From an uncultured Alistipes sp. (GTDB lineage: Bacteria; Bacteroidota; Bacteroidia; Bacteroidales; Rikenellaceae), in NCBI GenBank assembly GCA_910587675.1, contig CAJUMU010000028.1:1-25221 (forward strand): a stretch of 25,221 nucleotides of DNA, given 5' to 3'. The translations under genes were made by a program, and so were the position numbers. This document shows positions 14,135 to 22,776 of the stretch, piece by piece. The notes under the pieces are model-generated. The model made no database searches, was not told the DNA's origin, and worked only from the letters and a program-made list of their open reading frames with translations. How positions within the stretch are numbered: the stretch's first letter is position 1; every line of letters starts with the position of its first letter.

Positions 14135-14165
14135 TTTGAAACTTGCATTTATTTTTCTATATTTG
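14135..14165 (+). promoter_or_regulatory. ileS promoter
   Basis: TTTG at 14135-14138, a 19-bp spacer and TATATTTG at 14158-14165, a full consensus match. The leader would be about 125 nt, GC-rich and able to form hairpins (for example GCCGC/GCGGC after 14178), but without T-box signatures. Confidence 0.8.
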
Positions 14166-14296
14166 CACGTTTTAGATGCCGCCCGAAAGGCAGCGGCGGC
14201 GTGTCGCGCAGCGCCGAATGCCGCGAGGGCCGACAGGCCGACGGGCCCGTCCGCTCGGAACGACGATTTATAACGAAAATTAACATAACCCCTACT

Positions 14297-17200
14297 ATGA
14301 AGTTCAACGAGTACAAAGGTCTCGATCTGCCGAAGGTGGCGGAGGAGGTTTTGAAGAAGTGGGACGCCGACGATACGTTCCACAAGAGTATCTCTACACG
14401 CGAGGGCCATCCCGCATTCGTTTTTTACGAGGGTCCCCCCTCGGCCAACGGAATGCCCGGCATTCACCATGTCATGGCCCGCACCATCAAGGACGTGATC
14501 TGCCGCTACAAGACTCAGCAGGGGTATTTGGTGCACCGCAAAGCGGGATGGGACACCCACGGCCTGCCCGTGGAGCTGGGCGTGGAGAAGAAGCTCGGCA
14601 TCACCAAGGAGGATATCGGCCGCAAGATCTCGATCGAGGAGTACAACCGCACCTGCCGCGAAGCGGTGATGGAGTTCACCGACGTGTGGGAAAACCTCAC
14701 CCACAAGATGGGTTACTGGGTCAACATGGACGATCCCTACATCACTTACGACAACAAATATATCGAGACGCTGTGGTACCTGCTCAAGAAATTGTATGAA
14801 AAAGGGCTGCTCTATAAGGGCTACACCATCCAGCCTTACTCGCCCGCGGCAGGCACGGGCCTCTCGACTCACGAGCTGAACCAGCCCGGATGCTATCGCG
14901 ACGTGAAAGACACCACCTGCACCGCGCAGTTCGAAATCGTGCGCGACGAACGCAGCGATAAGCTGTTCGAGGGCGTGCAGGGCAAGCTCTATTTCCTCGC
15001 ATGGACCACCACGCCGTGGACCCTGCCGTCGAATACCGCGCTGGCCGTCGGCCCCGCGATAGAGTACGTGCGCGTGAAGTGCCGCAACCCCTACACCGAC
15101 GAGCCGCAGACCGTCATTCTGGCCAAATCGCTCGCCGACGCCTACTTCACCAAGAAGATGGAGGGGACCTTCGAGGTCGAGGACAAGATTTGGCTCGGGA
15201 CCGAGCTGGAGGGCGTGCGTTACGAGCAGCTCATCCCGTGGGTGAAGCCGCAGGGCGACGCGTTCCGCGTAATTACGGGCGACTATGTGACCACTTCGGA
15301 CGGTACGGGCATCGTGCATATCGCGCCGACGTTCGGCGCCGACGACGACCGCGTGGCCAAGATCGCGGGCATCGCGCCTCTGTTCATGGTCGACAAGGCG
15401 GGAAAGAACCAGCCTATGGTCGACCGCAAGGGGCGTTTCTTCCTCTTGGAGGATCTCGACGCGGAGTTCGTGAAGAACAACGTCGATGTCGCCGCGTACG
15501 GCGAATACGCGGGTCGTTACGTGAAAAACGCCTATGACGATACGTTGGGTCCCGACGACGCCACGCTGGATATCGACATAGCCGTGATGCTGAAGTCGCA
15601 GGGCTTGGCGTTCAAGATCGAAAAGCATACCCACTCCTATCCCCACTGCTGGCGCACGGACAAGCCCGTACTCTACTATCCGCTCGACTCGTGGTTCATC
15701 CGCACCACGGCTCTGCGCGAGCGCATGATCGAACTCAACAAGACGATCAAGTGGAAGCCCGAATCGACGGGTTCGGGCCGCTTCGGCAAGTGGCTGGAGG
15801 GTCTGGTGGACTGGAATCTGTCGCGTTCGCGTTTCTGGGGCACTCCGCTGCCCGTGTGGGCCACCGAGGATTACTCGGAGATCAAGTGCATCGGTTCGGT
15901 GGAGGAGCTCATCGCCGAGATCGAGAAGAGTATCGCCGCCGGCAACATGACCGAGAACCCGTATAAGAGCTTCCGTGTGGGCGACATGTCGAAGGAGAAC
16001 TACTCGACCGCCAACATCGACCTGCACCGTCCCTATGTCGACGGCATAGTGCTCACCTCGTCGAAGGGCGAGCCGATGAAGCGCGAGAGCGACCTGATCG
16101 ACGTGTGGTTCGATTCGGGCGCGATGCCTTACGCCCAGATACACTATCCGTTCGAGAACGCCGACGAGTTCGGCGAGGTGTTCCCCGCCGACTTCATCGC
16201 CGAGGGTGTCGACCAGACGCGCGGATGGTTCTTCACGCTGCACGCAATCGCTTCGATGCTTTTCGACTCGGTGGCGTTCAAGAACATCATATCGAACGGT
16301 CTGGTGCTCGACAAGAACGGCAACAAGATGTCGAAACGTCTGGGCAACGCCGTCGATCCGTTCGAGGTGCTCGACGCCTACGGCGCCGACGCAACGCGCT
16401 GGTACATGATATCCAATTCGCAGCCTTGGGACAACCTGAAGTTCGACAAGGAGGGTGTGGACGAGGTGCGCCGCAAATTCTTCGGCACGCTCTACAACAC
16501 CTATTCGTTCTTCGCCCTCTATGCCAATGTCGACGGCTTCACGGGCAAGGAGGCGGAGATCCCCGTCGCGCAGCGTCCCGAGATCGACCGCTGGATTATC
16601 TCGCTGCTCAACACACTGGTGAAGGATGTGACCGAGTATCTGAACGATTACGATCCCACCCCCGCGGCGCGAGCCATACAGGATTTCGTGGGCGAGAACC
16701 TCTCGAACTGGTACGTTCGCCTGAACCGCAAACGTTTCTGGGGCGGCGGCATGAGCGATGACAAACTCGCCGCTTACCAGACTCTTTATACCTGCTTGGA
16801 GACCGTGGCGGCTCTCGCCGCGCCCTTCGCGCCCTTCATGGCCGACCGCATCTTCACCGACCTGAATGCCGTGAGCGACCGTCATGCCGACGGTTCGGTT
16901 CACCTCGCAGCGTTCCCGACGACCGACGAGTCGTCGATAGACCGCGAGCTGGAGGAGACGATGGATATCGCGCAACGCGTGTCGTCTATGGTGCTGGCAC
17001 TGCGCCGCAAGGTGAACATCAAGGTCCGCCAGCCGCTCACCAAGATCCTCGTGCCCGTGCTCGATCAGGCTATGGCTCGTCATATCGAGGCGGTCAAGGG
17101 TTTGGTGATGAGCGAGGTGAACGTGAAGCAGATCGAGTTGCTGAACGACACCACCGGCATCATAACCAAGCGCATAAAGCCCAACTTCAAGACTCTCGGC

Positions 17201-17692
17201 CCCAAGTACGGCAAATACATGAAGCAGATCGCGGCCCTCACGGCCACCTTCTCGCAGGAGCGCATAGCCGAGATCGAGGCTTCGGCCGAAACGACGCTCG
17301 ACCTCGGAGGCGACAAGATCGTCGTGACTCCCGCCGACTTCGAGATCACGTCGGAGGATATGCCCGGGTGGCTGGTCGCTTCGGAGGGTAAACTCACCGT
17401 CGCGCTCGACATAACCGTCACCGACGAGCTGCGTCGCGAAGGCGTGGCACGCGAGTTGATAAACCGCATACAGAATATCCGCAAGGACTCGGGATTCGAA
17501 GTGACGGACAAGATCCGCGTCGAGATCGAGTCGAAGCCCGCCGTCGCGGGCGCCGTCGAACATTTCGCCGACTACATAGCATCGCAGACTCTCGCGGTGG
17601 AGGTGCTTGCCGCGGCCGAACCGCAGGGCGCCGTCGTGGCCGATTCGGATGTTGACGACGAGCCGTTGCGCATAGCCGTGACGCGCGTGTAG
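14297..17692 (+). CDS. ileS: Isoleucyl-tRNA synthetase, IleS2 type with GIHH signature
   Basis: The enzyme charges tRNA-Ile and edits valine. At 1131 aa it is the long, eukaryote-like IleS2 form. The start MKFNEYKGLDLPK at 14297 follows a consensus promoter; the frame is open further upstream, but that lies in the leader. The class I signature region reads GPPSANGMPGIHHVM: the usual HxGH is replaced by Gly55-Ile-His-His58. The second signature is KMSKR (677-681) within DKNGNKMSKRLGN, and the editing-domain and anticodon-binding parts are full length. IleS2 enzymes are in general less sensitive to mupirocin, and rearranged HIGH motifs of this GxHH kind have been reported in hyper-resistant IleS2 (from memory). 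It is the only ileS in the window. Confidence 0.98.
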   Translation: MKFNEYKGLDLPKVAEEVLKKWDADDTFHKSISTREGHPAFVFYEGPPSANGMPGIHHVMARTIKDVICRYKTQQGYLVHRKAGWDTHGLPVELGVEKKLGITKEDIGRKISIEEYNRTCREAVMEFTDVWENLTHKMGYWVNMDDPYITYDNKYIETLWYLLKKLYEKGLLYKGYTIQPYSPAAGTGLSTHELNQPGCYRDVKDTTCTAQFEIVRDERSDKLFEGVQGKLYFLAWTTTPWTLPSNTALAVGPAIEYVRVKCRNPYTDEPQTVILAKSLADAYFTKKMEGTFEVEDKIWLGTELEGVRYEQLIPWVKPQGDAFRVITGDYVTTSDGTGIVHIAPTFGADDDRVAKIAGIAPLFMVDKAGKNQPMVDRKGRFFLLEDLDAEFVKNNVDVAAYGEYAGRYVKNAYDDTLGPDDATLDIDIAVMLKSQGLAFKIEKHTHSYPHCWRTDKPVLYYPLDSWFIRTTALRERMIELNKTIKWKPESTGSGRFGKWLEGLVDWNLSRSRFWGTPLPVWATEDYSEIKCIGSVEELIAEIEKSIAAGNMTENPYKSFRVGDMSKENYSTANIDLHRPYVDGIVLTSSKGEPMKRESDLIDVWFDSGAMPYAQIHYPFENADEFGEVFPADFIAEGVDQTRGWFFTLHAIASMLFDSVAFKNIISNGLVLDKNGNKMSKRLGNAVDPFEVLDAYGADATRWYMISNSQPWDNLKFDKEGVDEVRRKFFGTLYNTYSFFALYANVDGFTGKEAEIPVAQRPEIDRWIISLLNTLVKDVTEYLNDYDPTPAARAIQDFVGENLSNWYVRLNRKRFWGGGMSDDKLAAYQTLYTCLETVAALAAPFAPFMADRIFTDLNAVSDRHADGSVHLAAFPTTDESSIDRELEETMDIAQRVSSMVLALRRKVNIKVRQPLTKILVPVLDQAMARHIEAVKGLVMSEVNVKQIELLNDTTGIITKRIKPNFKTLGPKYGKYMKQIAALTATFSQERIAEIEASAETTLDLGGDKIVVTPADFEITSEDMPGWLVASEGKLTVALDITVTDELRREGVARELINRIQNIRKDSGFEVTDKIRVEIESKPAVAGAVEHFADYIASQTLAVEVLAAAEPQGAVVADSDVDDEPLRIAVTRV

Positions 17693-17722
17693 GCGGGGTT
17701 GCCGATATTTTCGGATTAAAGA

Positions 17723-17754
17723 TTTGGCAGTTCGTAAAAAATGCCTTATCTTTA
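17723..17754 (+). promoter_or_regulatory. Promoter of the DksA-like gene
   Basis: TTTG at 17723-17726, a 20-bp spacer and TATCTTTA at 17747-17754 (last base off consensus), 28 bp before the ATG. Confidence 0.6.
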
Positions 17755-17782
17755 TTACAGCAACATTAAATATTTTAAGACT

Positions 17783-18163
17783 ATGGAAGAGGAGAGAGTA
17801 CGATACGGCGACGCCGATTTGGCGGAGTTCAAACAGATAATTCTCAAGAAACTCGAGCAGGCCAAGGCCGATTACGAGCTGTTGCGGTCGAACATAACGC
17901 ATTCGAGCGATAACGACACCGAGGATACTTCGCCCACGTTCAAGGTGCTGGAGGAGGGCGCCACTACTCTCTCGAAAGAGGAGACGGGTCGCCTCGCCGC
18001 CCACCAGATGAAGTTCATCCGCAATCTGGAGATGGCTTTGGTGCGCGTGGAGAACAAAACTTACGGCATCTGCAAAACCACGGGAAAACTCATCCCCAAG
18101 GAGCGTCTGTTGCGTGTCCCTCACGCCACGGAGTGCATCGAGGCCAAAGAGAAACGCAAATAA
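17783..18163 (+). CDS. TraR/DksA-like regulator with incomplete zinc finger
   Basis: A 126-aa protein with an N-terminal helical coiled-coil region (about 10-90) and the C-terminal YGICKTTGKLIPKERL / RVPHATECIEAK pattern of the DksA/TraR family, which acts in the RNA polymerase secondary channel. The four-cysteine zinc finger is reduced: Cys97 is kept but its partner is Thr100, and at the second knuckle only Cys118 (with His114 nearby) remains. Such losses are common in Bacteroidetes members as far as I recall. The ATG at 17783 is favoured because the longer frame would start inside the promoter. Confidence 0.85.
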   Translation: MEEERVRYGDADLAEFKQIILKKLEQAKADYELLRSNITHSSDNDTEDTSPTFKVLEEGATTLSKEETGRLAAHQMKFIRNLEMALVRVENKTYGICKTTGKLIPKERLLRVPHATECIEAKEKRK

Positions 18164-18233
18164 GACCCGAGAGCCGCCGTCGCCGACGATGTTTGCCGAC
18201 GTACGCGCTCGCTCGAACTGTCCGCATATCGAT

Positions 18234-18266
18234 ACAGCCGTCCGAATTTTCGGGCGGCTGTGTTTT
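18234..18266 (+). terminator. Intrinsic terminator of the DksA-like gene
   Basis: ACAGCCG (18234-18240) pairs with CGGCTGT (18255-18261), continued by a T-G pair and CCGAA/TTCGG, followed by GTTTT. It lies between two convergent genes. Confidence 0.85.
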
Positions 18267-18286
18267 ACATACCGATCCGGCGAAGA

Positions 18287-19606
18287 TTACGACAAATCCT
18301 CCGAAGCGGAGGTTTCGCGGGGCACGGCGACGAACAGATCGCGGTCCGAGGGCCACTTCTTCACTTTCGACATGGCGTCGCGCACCATGCGGCCTATGCC
18401 GTTGGTGAACGACGCGCCGCGATAACTGCTCGTATTGGTGATGAACACGTACGAAAGGCCGCCCGCCCTGTTCTCGATATAGGCGCACGTGCCCGACATG
18501 GTGCCCGTGCGCACCAGCGAACGGCTGCGGCTGTCGTAACGCGCCCAGCCCAGCGCGTAATCGCCTTTGCGGGCGATTCGTTTCATCTCGGCGACGCTCT
18601 GCGGGGTGAGGATATCGGGCACGCCGTCCAGTCCGTCGACCGAAGCCACCAGACGCAGCAGCTCCACGGCCGAGCAGACCCACGCCCCCGCGCCTTGCAG
18701 CCCCTCGATGTCGTTGCCGCCGTACTCGCGCGGCAGCATCCGACCCGAACCGTCGTACGACTCGATGGTCTCGCCCGGGTAGTGACCGTAATATTTCACC
18801 TCGTGAGGATGCCGCTGCTCGTAATAGTTGCGGGCGATGTGCATGTCGTAACAACCCGCCGGCCACAGCACATGCTTCTGGAGATACTCTTCGTATCCCA
18901 TGCCCGACACCTTCTCTATCACGCGCGAGAGCACCAGATAGCCTATGTTGGAGTACTGGGCCGATCCCCCGGGCTTGTCGCGCAGACGCTGGCGGAGCTG
19001 AAAGGCTATGAGCTGGTCGGCAGTGGGCGAAGCATCCATTTTCTCCCACCGCATGATGTCGGTTATGCGGAACATCGGGTCGCCCAGACGGCGGCTGAAA
19101 CCCGACGTGTGGTTCAACAGTTGACGCACGGTTATGTCGGCGGCGCGCTTGTCCTTTATGTCGAGCAGATGCGGATCGTTCAGGATGCCCGCCTCGCCGA
19201 ATACCTTGGCGTCGAGCGTGAGGCGCCCTTCGTCGCACAACTTCATGATTCCGATGGCCGTGATGAGTTTCGACGCCGAGGCTATGCGATAGATGTCGCC
19301 CACCTCCGCTTCGCGTTCGCGCTCCTTGTCGGCCCAGCCGAAGCCCTTGCAATAGATCAGACGCTCGTCTTTCATGACGGCAAGCGACGCCCCGCGGATA
19401 TTGTTGCGCGCCATCCAGTTGCGTATGTGGCGTTCCATCTGCGCGGTGGACGGCAGGTCCGACACCGAGTTGCGGAGGGAATCGTTCAGGCGATATCCTA
19501 TTTCGCTTTCGGGCAGCGCGAGCCCGCCGTCGCCGCACGAGCGCAGCGCGAGGAACGAACAGAAAGCGACGATGGCGACGCCGAGCAATAATTTATATCG
19601 TTTCAT
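18287..19606 (-). CDS. Membrane-anchored serine hydrolase (beta-lactamase/PBP-like, class C fold)
   Basis: A 439-aa protein with an N-terminal hydrophobic segment (4-22) followed by a cysteine in LRSC; the Arg at -2 makes a standard lipobox doubtful, so it is either an anchored or a processed periplasmic protein. The serine hydrolase core shows SASK (Ser110, Lys113), YSN (Tyr218-Asn220) and a late GTMSGT in place of KTG. These are the marks of the PF00144 family, which includes D-alanyl-D-alanine peptidases, esterases and class C beta-lactamases. The substrate cannot be told, and I would not call it a resistance gene. It diverges from the porin gene with a consensus promoter. Confidence 0.9.
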   Translation of the reverse strand: MKRYKLLLGVAIVAFCSFLALRSCGDGGLALPESEIGYRLNDSLRNSVSDLPSTAQMERHIRNWMARNNIRGASLAVMKDERLIYCKGFGWADKEREREAEVGDIYRIASASKLITAIGIMKLCDEGRLTLDAKVFGEAGILNDPHLLDIKDKRAADITVRQLLNHTSGFSRRLGDPMFRITDIMRWEKMDASPTADQLIAFQLRQRLRDKPGGSAQYSNIGYLVLSRVIEKVSGMGYEEYLQKHVLWPAGCYDMHIARNYYEQRHPHEVKYYGHYPGETIESYDGSGRMLPREYGGNDIEGLQGAGAWVCSAVELLRLVASVDGLDGVPDILTPQSVAEMKRIARKGDYALGWARYDSRSRSLVRTGTMSGTCAYIENRAGGLSYVFITNTSSYRGASFTNGIGRMVRDAMSKVKKWPSDRDLFVAVPRETSASEDLS

Positions 19607-19628
19607 CCGAGTTCATTTTTACCGCATG

Positions 19629-19660
19629 CAAAAATAGCGATTTAATCCCGTAACGGCAAA
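19629..19660 (-). promoter_or_regulatory. Promoter of the serine hydrolase gene
   Basis: On the minus strand TTTG (19660-19657), a 20-bp spacer and TATTTTTG (19636-19629), 22 bp before the ATG. Confidence 0.75.
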
Positions 19661-19686
19661 GCATGCGGCGGGCGCGAAAGGAATCG

Positions 19687-19718
19687 GGTTGTAAATAATC
19701 CGCATATTTTATACTTTT
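19687..19718 (+). promoter_or_regulatory. Promoter of the porin gene
   Basis: TACTTTTG at 19711-19718 matches TAnnTTTG; GTTG at 19687-19690 with a 20-bp spacer is a weak -33. It is back to back with the serine hydrolase promoter. Confidence 0.6.
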
Positions 19719-19742
19719 GTCCGTCCAAACTCGACACGACGA

Positions 19743-21092
19743 ATGAAACGCCTCGCACTGACGATGATAATCCTGCTCGCTCCGACCCTCGCGCTCACCC
19801 AGAACGACTCCGTCGCGGCGGTCGAAAAGCGAATCAAACGCGAAATAATCGAAGAACTGCGCGCCGAACGCGACGCCGAGAAGAAACGGCGGCCCAAACT
19901 GTTCGAGCCGTACGGATTCGTGCGCAACTACATCTGTTACGACACCCGCCAGTGCATAACCACTATGGGCGAAATGTTCAACATCATGCCCAAGGACGTG
20001 TTGCCCAACGAGGACGGGAGCGAGGATCTGAACGCCGTGCACGAGATGACGTTCGTATCGTTCACCACGCGTCTGGGCGTCGACGTGAACGGCCCCTCGA
20101 TATGGAAAGCGGCCGCGTCGGCCAAAGTCGAGGCCGACTTCTGCGGATTCGGCTCGAATAACACCATGTTCCGCATACGTCAGGCCTACGTGCGATTGGC
20201 GTGGGACCGCGTGTCGGTGACGTGCGGGCAGACGTGGCACCCGATGGTCATACAGGTCATGCCTTCGATATCGGGTCTCGCCTCGGGCGCGCCTTTCTCG
20301 CCGTTCAACCGCTCGCCGCAGATAAACGTCAGCGTCGGCGCCCCGCGGGGTTGGAACTTCACGGCGGCGGCGCTGTACCAGTTCCCCAACACCTCGGTAG
20401 GACCCGACGGCACGTCGTTCGACTATTCGCGATGGAGCCTTTGGCCCGAGCTGTACGCCTCGGTCAAACATGTCGGCGAGCGTCTTACCGTCGGCGCGGG
20501 CGTCGACATACTCAGCATAATGCCCCGCAAGACGAGCACGGCGCGACGCACCGCCATAGTCGACGGCGTGGAGACGCAGGCCGAACTCACGGTGTGCGTG
20601 CGCGACCGCGTGACGGGCATATCGCCCGAGATATTCGCCGACTACAAAAGCGGGCTTTTCAATGTTAAGGGAAAAGTGATTTACGGGCAGAACACGGCCC
20701 ACCTCACCATGATAAGCGGATTCGGCGCCACCTCGTACGACCCTGCCACAGGATCGTACGAATACGCTCCGCTGCGCTCGGCGACCTCGTGGATCAACTT
20801 CACTTACGGCAACCGCTGCAAGGCGGGCGTAATGGGAGGGTTCTCGCAGAATCTCGGCGCGCGCAAGGATTTCATATCCACCGACGACTACTGGGTGCGC
20901 GGCGCGAAGAACACCGACTATATATGGCGCGTGAGTCCGTCGTTCACCTACACCGCGGGCAATCTGGCCCTCGCCTTGGAGATGGACTACACGGCAGTCG
21001 GATATGGCGACGAGGCCATCGACGGCCGCGCGAAGGCTCTGCGCACGGTCGACAACTGGCGTATCTGCACCATGATCCGCTACTCTTTCTGA
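19743..21092 (+). CDS. DcaP-like outer membrane porin
   Basis: A 449-aa protein with a cleavable signal peptide (residues 1-19, ending in LALTQ), a charged coiled-coil stretch at about 25-52 (VEKRIKREIIEELRAERD...KKRR), then a barrel-like region with repeated aromatic-rich strands and a C-terminal phenylalanine (RYSF), as expected for insertion by the BAM machinery. The coiled coil plus barrel, together with FEPYGFVRNYICYDTRQ, resembles the DcaP family of trimeric porins for anionic small molecules. The substrate is unknown. No TonB box or plug domain is seen. Confidence 0.8.
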   Translation: MKRLALTMIILLAPTLALTQNDSVAAVEKRIKREIIEELRAERDAEKKRRPKLFEPYGFVRNYICYDTRQCITTMGEMFNIMPKDVLPNEDGSEDLNAVHEMTFVSFTTRLGVDVNGPSIWKAAASAKVEADFCGFGSNNTMFRIRQAYVRLAWDRVSVTCGQTWHPMVIQVMPSISGLASGAPFSPFNRSPQINVSVGAPRGWNFTAAALYQFPNTSVGPDGTSFDYSRWSLWPELYASVKHVGERLTVGAGVDILSIMPRKTSTARRTAIVDGVETQAELTVCVRDRVTGISPEIFADYKSGLFNVKGKVIYGQNTAHLTMISGFGATSYDPATGSYEYAPLRSATSWINFTYGNRCKAGVMGGFSQNLGARKDFISTDDYWVRGAKNTDYIWRVSPSFTYTAGNLALALEMDYTAVGYGDEAIDGRAKALRTVDNWRICTMIRYSF

Positions 21093-21132
21093 CGGCCGAA
21101 AGGGCTTTGCGCCTGCGGCTCTACTCGCGCGG

Positions 21133-21630
21133 CTACTCCCCCATCGGACGGCTTATGTCGGCGACCGCGGCGTCCGTGAATGCTACCAGATCGCGCGGAG
21201 CGACGCGGATCTGCAACCCGCGCACTCCCGCGCTGACGTATATGGCGTCGTACCGCAAACAGCTATCGTGGATGTAGGTCGGAAACCGTCTCTTCATACC
21301 TATGGGCGAGCATCCGCCGCGGATGTAGCCCGTCACGGGCAGCAGCTCCTTCATGTGGAGCATCTCCACGCGTTTGTTGCCCGAGACCTTGGCCGCGGCC
21401 TTCAGGTCGACCTCGTGGTCGCCCGGGACGACGCACACCAGATATCCCGTCTTGTCGCCGCACAGCACCAGCGTTTTGAATACCGTCGCGATATCCTCGC
21501 CCAACTCCTCGGCCACGTGCACGGCGGCGAGATTCGTCTCGTCCACCGTGTAGGGGATCAACTCGTATGCGATGCCCGCGCGGTCGAGCAGACGGGCCGC
21601 ATTGGTCTTTTCGATTTTGTTTTTCGCCAT
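21133..21630 (-). CDS. ybaK: Aminoacyl-tRNA deacylase YbaK
   Basis: YbaK hydrolyses misacylated Cys-tRNA-Pro (and related species) as a trans-editing factor. The 165-aa product has the family marks VFKTLVL with Lys52 at the catalytic position, the PGDHEVDLK stretch, and GGCSPIGMKRRFPTYI. The ATG at 21630 (MAKNKIEKTN) is preferred; another at 21654 would begin essentially at the predicted transcription start. It is convergent with the porin gene, 40 bp apart, with no clear terminator between. Confidence 0.95.
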   Translation of the reverse strand: MAKNKIEKTNAARLLDRAGIAYELIPYTVDETNLAAVHVAEELGEDIATVFKTLVLCGDKTGYLVCVVPGDHEVDLKAAAKVSGNKRVEMLHMKELLPVTGYIRGGCSPIGMKRRFPTYIHDSCLRYDAIYVSAGVRGLQIRVAPRDLVAFTDAAVADISRPMGE

Positions 21631-21661
21631 GCCGAATCTATTATAGGTTGTCATTTCCGCG

Positions 21662-21669
21662 CAAATTTA
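21662..21669 (-). promoter_or_regulatory. ybaK promoter, -7 box
   Basis: Reads TAAATTTG on the minus strand, 31 bp before the favoured ATG at 21630; this supports that start over the one at 21654. Confidence 0.65.
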
Positions 21670-21710
21670 TCCAATAACGACGAAATTACCGCCTAAGCGT
21701 CGCCGATTTT

Positions 21711-21742
21711 CTTGGCCGTACGCGCCGAAGGGCTTATCTTTG
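21711..21742 (+). promoter_or_regulatory. Promoter of the DUF4878 lipoprotein gene, leaderless layout
   Basis: TATCTTTG at 21735-21742 is an exact match and CTTG at 21711-21714 lies 20 bp upstream. The ATG at 21747 is only 4 bp past the box, so transcription is expected to begin at or within a base or two of the start codon. Confidence 0.65.
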
Positions 21743-21746
21743 TTTC

Positions 21747-22151
21747 ATGAAACGATTTTTACTCCCGACGCTGCTCGTATCGGCAGCATTTTGCCTCGCC
21801 TCGTGCGGAGCCGCCTCGTCGCCGCGCGCCACCGCGAAACGATTCTACAAAGCCATCGCCGAGGGCGATAGCTCGCGCGCGTTGGAGTGCACCGACATCG
21901 ACGAGGAGGATGCCGAACTCTATTGCGTCATAATGGAAAAGGCACATTCGTCGGTCGAGGAGAAGGGCGGAATCAGCAAGATCGAGGTTTCGGAGTTGCC
22001 CTCGGCGCAGGAGTCCGCAGAGGAGGATCCGCAGCGCACCGTGGTATTCGTACGAATCGATTACTCCGACGGCTCGTGGCAGGAGGAGTATTGCGACATG
22101 GTGTCGGTCGACGGCAAATGGAAGGTGAATGCCGACTTCGATTCGAAATAG
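21747..22151 (+). CDS. DUF4878-like lipoprotein
   Basis: A 134-aa protein with a lipoprotein signal peptide (lipobox LASC, Cys20) and an NTF2-like pattern: ATAKRFYKAIAEGDSSRALE, then strands with VVFVRIDYSDGSWQEE and a final MVSVDGKWKVNADFD. This resembles DUF4878, a family common in Bacteroidetes lipoproteins, of unknown function. It overlaps the next gene by 23 bp, which implies translational coupling. Confidence 0.8.
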   Translation: MKRFLLPTLLVSAAFCLASCGAASSPRATAKRFYKAIAEGDSSRALECTDIDEEDAELYCVIMEKAHSSVEEKGGISKIEVSELPSAQESAEEDPQRTVVFVRIDYSDGSWQEEYCDMVSVDGKWKVNADFDSK

Positions 22152-22770
22152 CATTGCGACGACTATCGCCGCGGCGGTATTTCTGACTGCGGGGTGCGGC
22201 CGCGCGGCACGAAACGAAGCGGTAACCGCGCCCGACATACCCGTCGAATCGCTATGCACGGCCGATCTTGCGCTCAGGCTCGGCCGTAGCCTCGAAAGCG
22301 AACTCATAGCCTCGCGCGACGGCGGGATGCGCTACTCCCACATCGGCATAATCATACGCAGCGACACGGGAGCCGTCGTCGTCCACATCGAACCCTCGCC
22401 CTTCACCGACGAGCGGGTACGATGCGACTCGGCGAAAGATTTCTTTCGCTCCGACCGCGCCGCGACGGGCGCAGTAATGCGATTGGGCGGACTCGACGAC
22501 CGACAAAGAGCCGCGATAGAGGATTACGCGAGACGTTTATCCGATTCGCCGACAACGTTCGATCATGATTATTCGCTGGCCGACTCGACGCGAATGTACT
22601 GCACCGAGCTCACCGAACGGGCGTTCGCCGCGGTCGGAATATCGCTGTCGCAAGGCCGACGGCACAAGCCGCCGCTGGCAAAGGAGCCCGTGATCCTACC
22701 CTCCGACATCGCCCGCAACGACTCTCTCGCAACGATATGGAGCTTCGATAACAGCAGACGCGAACGGTAG
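22129..22770 (+). CDS. YiiX-like permuted papain-fold lipoprotein
   Basis: A 213-aa protein with its own lipoprotein signal peptide (lipobox LTAGC, Cys23). The body fits the YiiX/permuted NlpC-P60 type of cysteine hydrolases: RYSHIGIII with His71, then FDHDYSLADSTRMYCTE with Cys158 as the likely nucleophile. In permuted enzymes the histidine comes before the cysteine, as here. Family members act on lipids or peptides at the envelope; the substrate is unknown. The ATG at 22129 lies inside the end of the DUF4878 gene. Its stop is 6 bp from the stop of the convergent Sel1 gene, with no terminator seen. Confidence 0.8.
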   Translation: MPTSIRNSIATTIAAAVFLTAGCGRAARNEAVTAPDIPVESLCTADLALRLGRSLESELIASRDGGMRYSHIGIIIRSDTGAVVVHIEPSPFTDERVRCDSAKDFFRSDRAATGAVMRLGGLDDRQRAAIEDYARRLSDSPTTFDHDYSLADSTRMYCTELTERAFAAVGISLSQGRRHKPPLAKEPVILPSDIARNDSLATIWSFDNSRRER

Positions 22771-22776
22771 CGCCAG

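Noticed and set aside
14166..14296. T-box riboswitch in the ileS leader
   Set aside because: The leader is GC-rich and can fold, but the conserved T-box antiterminator sequence and specifier loop are not seen, and no terminator precedes ileS.
14099..18124. Very long open frame (1341 codons) on the minus strand
   Set aside because: It lies antisense to ileS and the DksA-like gene, whose products are clear; GC-rich codon bias leaves the opposite strand free of stops. The translation resembles no protein.
18287..19606. Beta-lactamase resistance gene
   Set aside because: The SxxK and YxN motifs define the broad PF00144 family; the KTG box is replaced and nothing else points to a true class C beta-lactamase.
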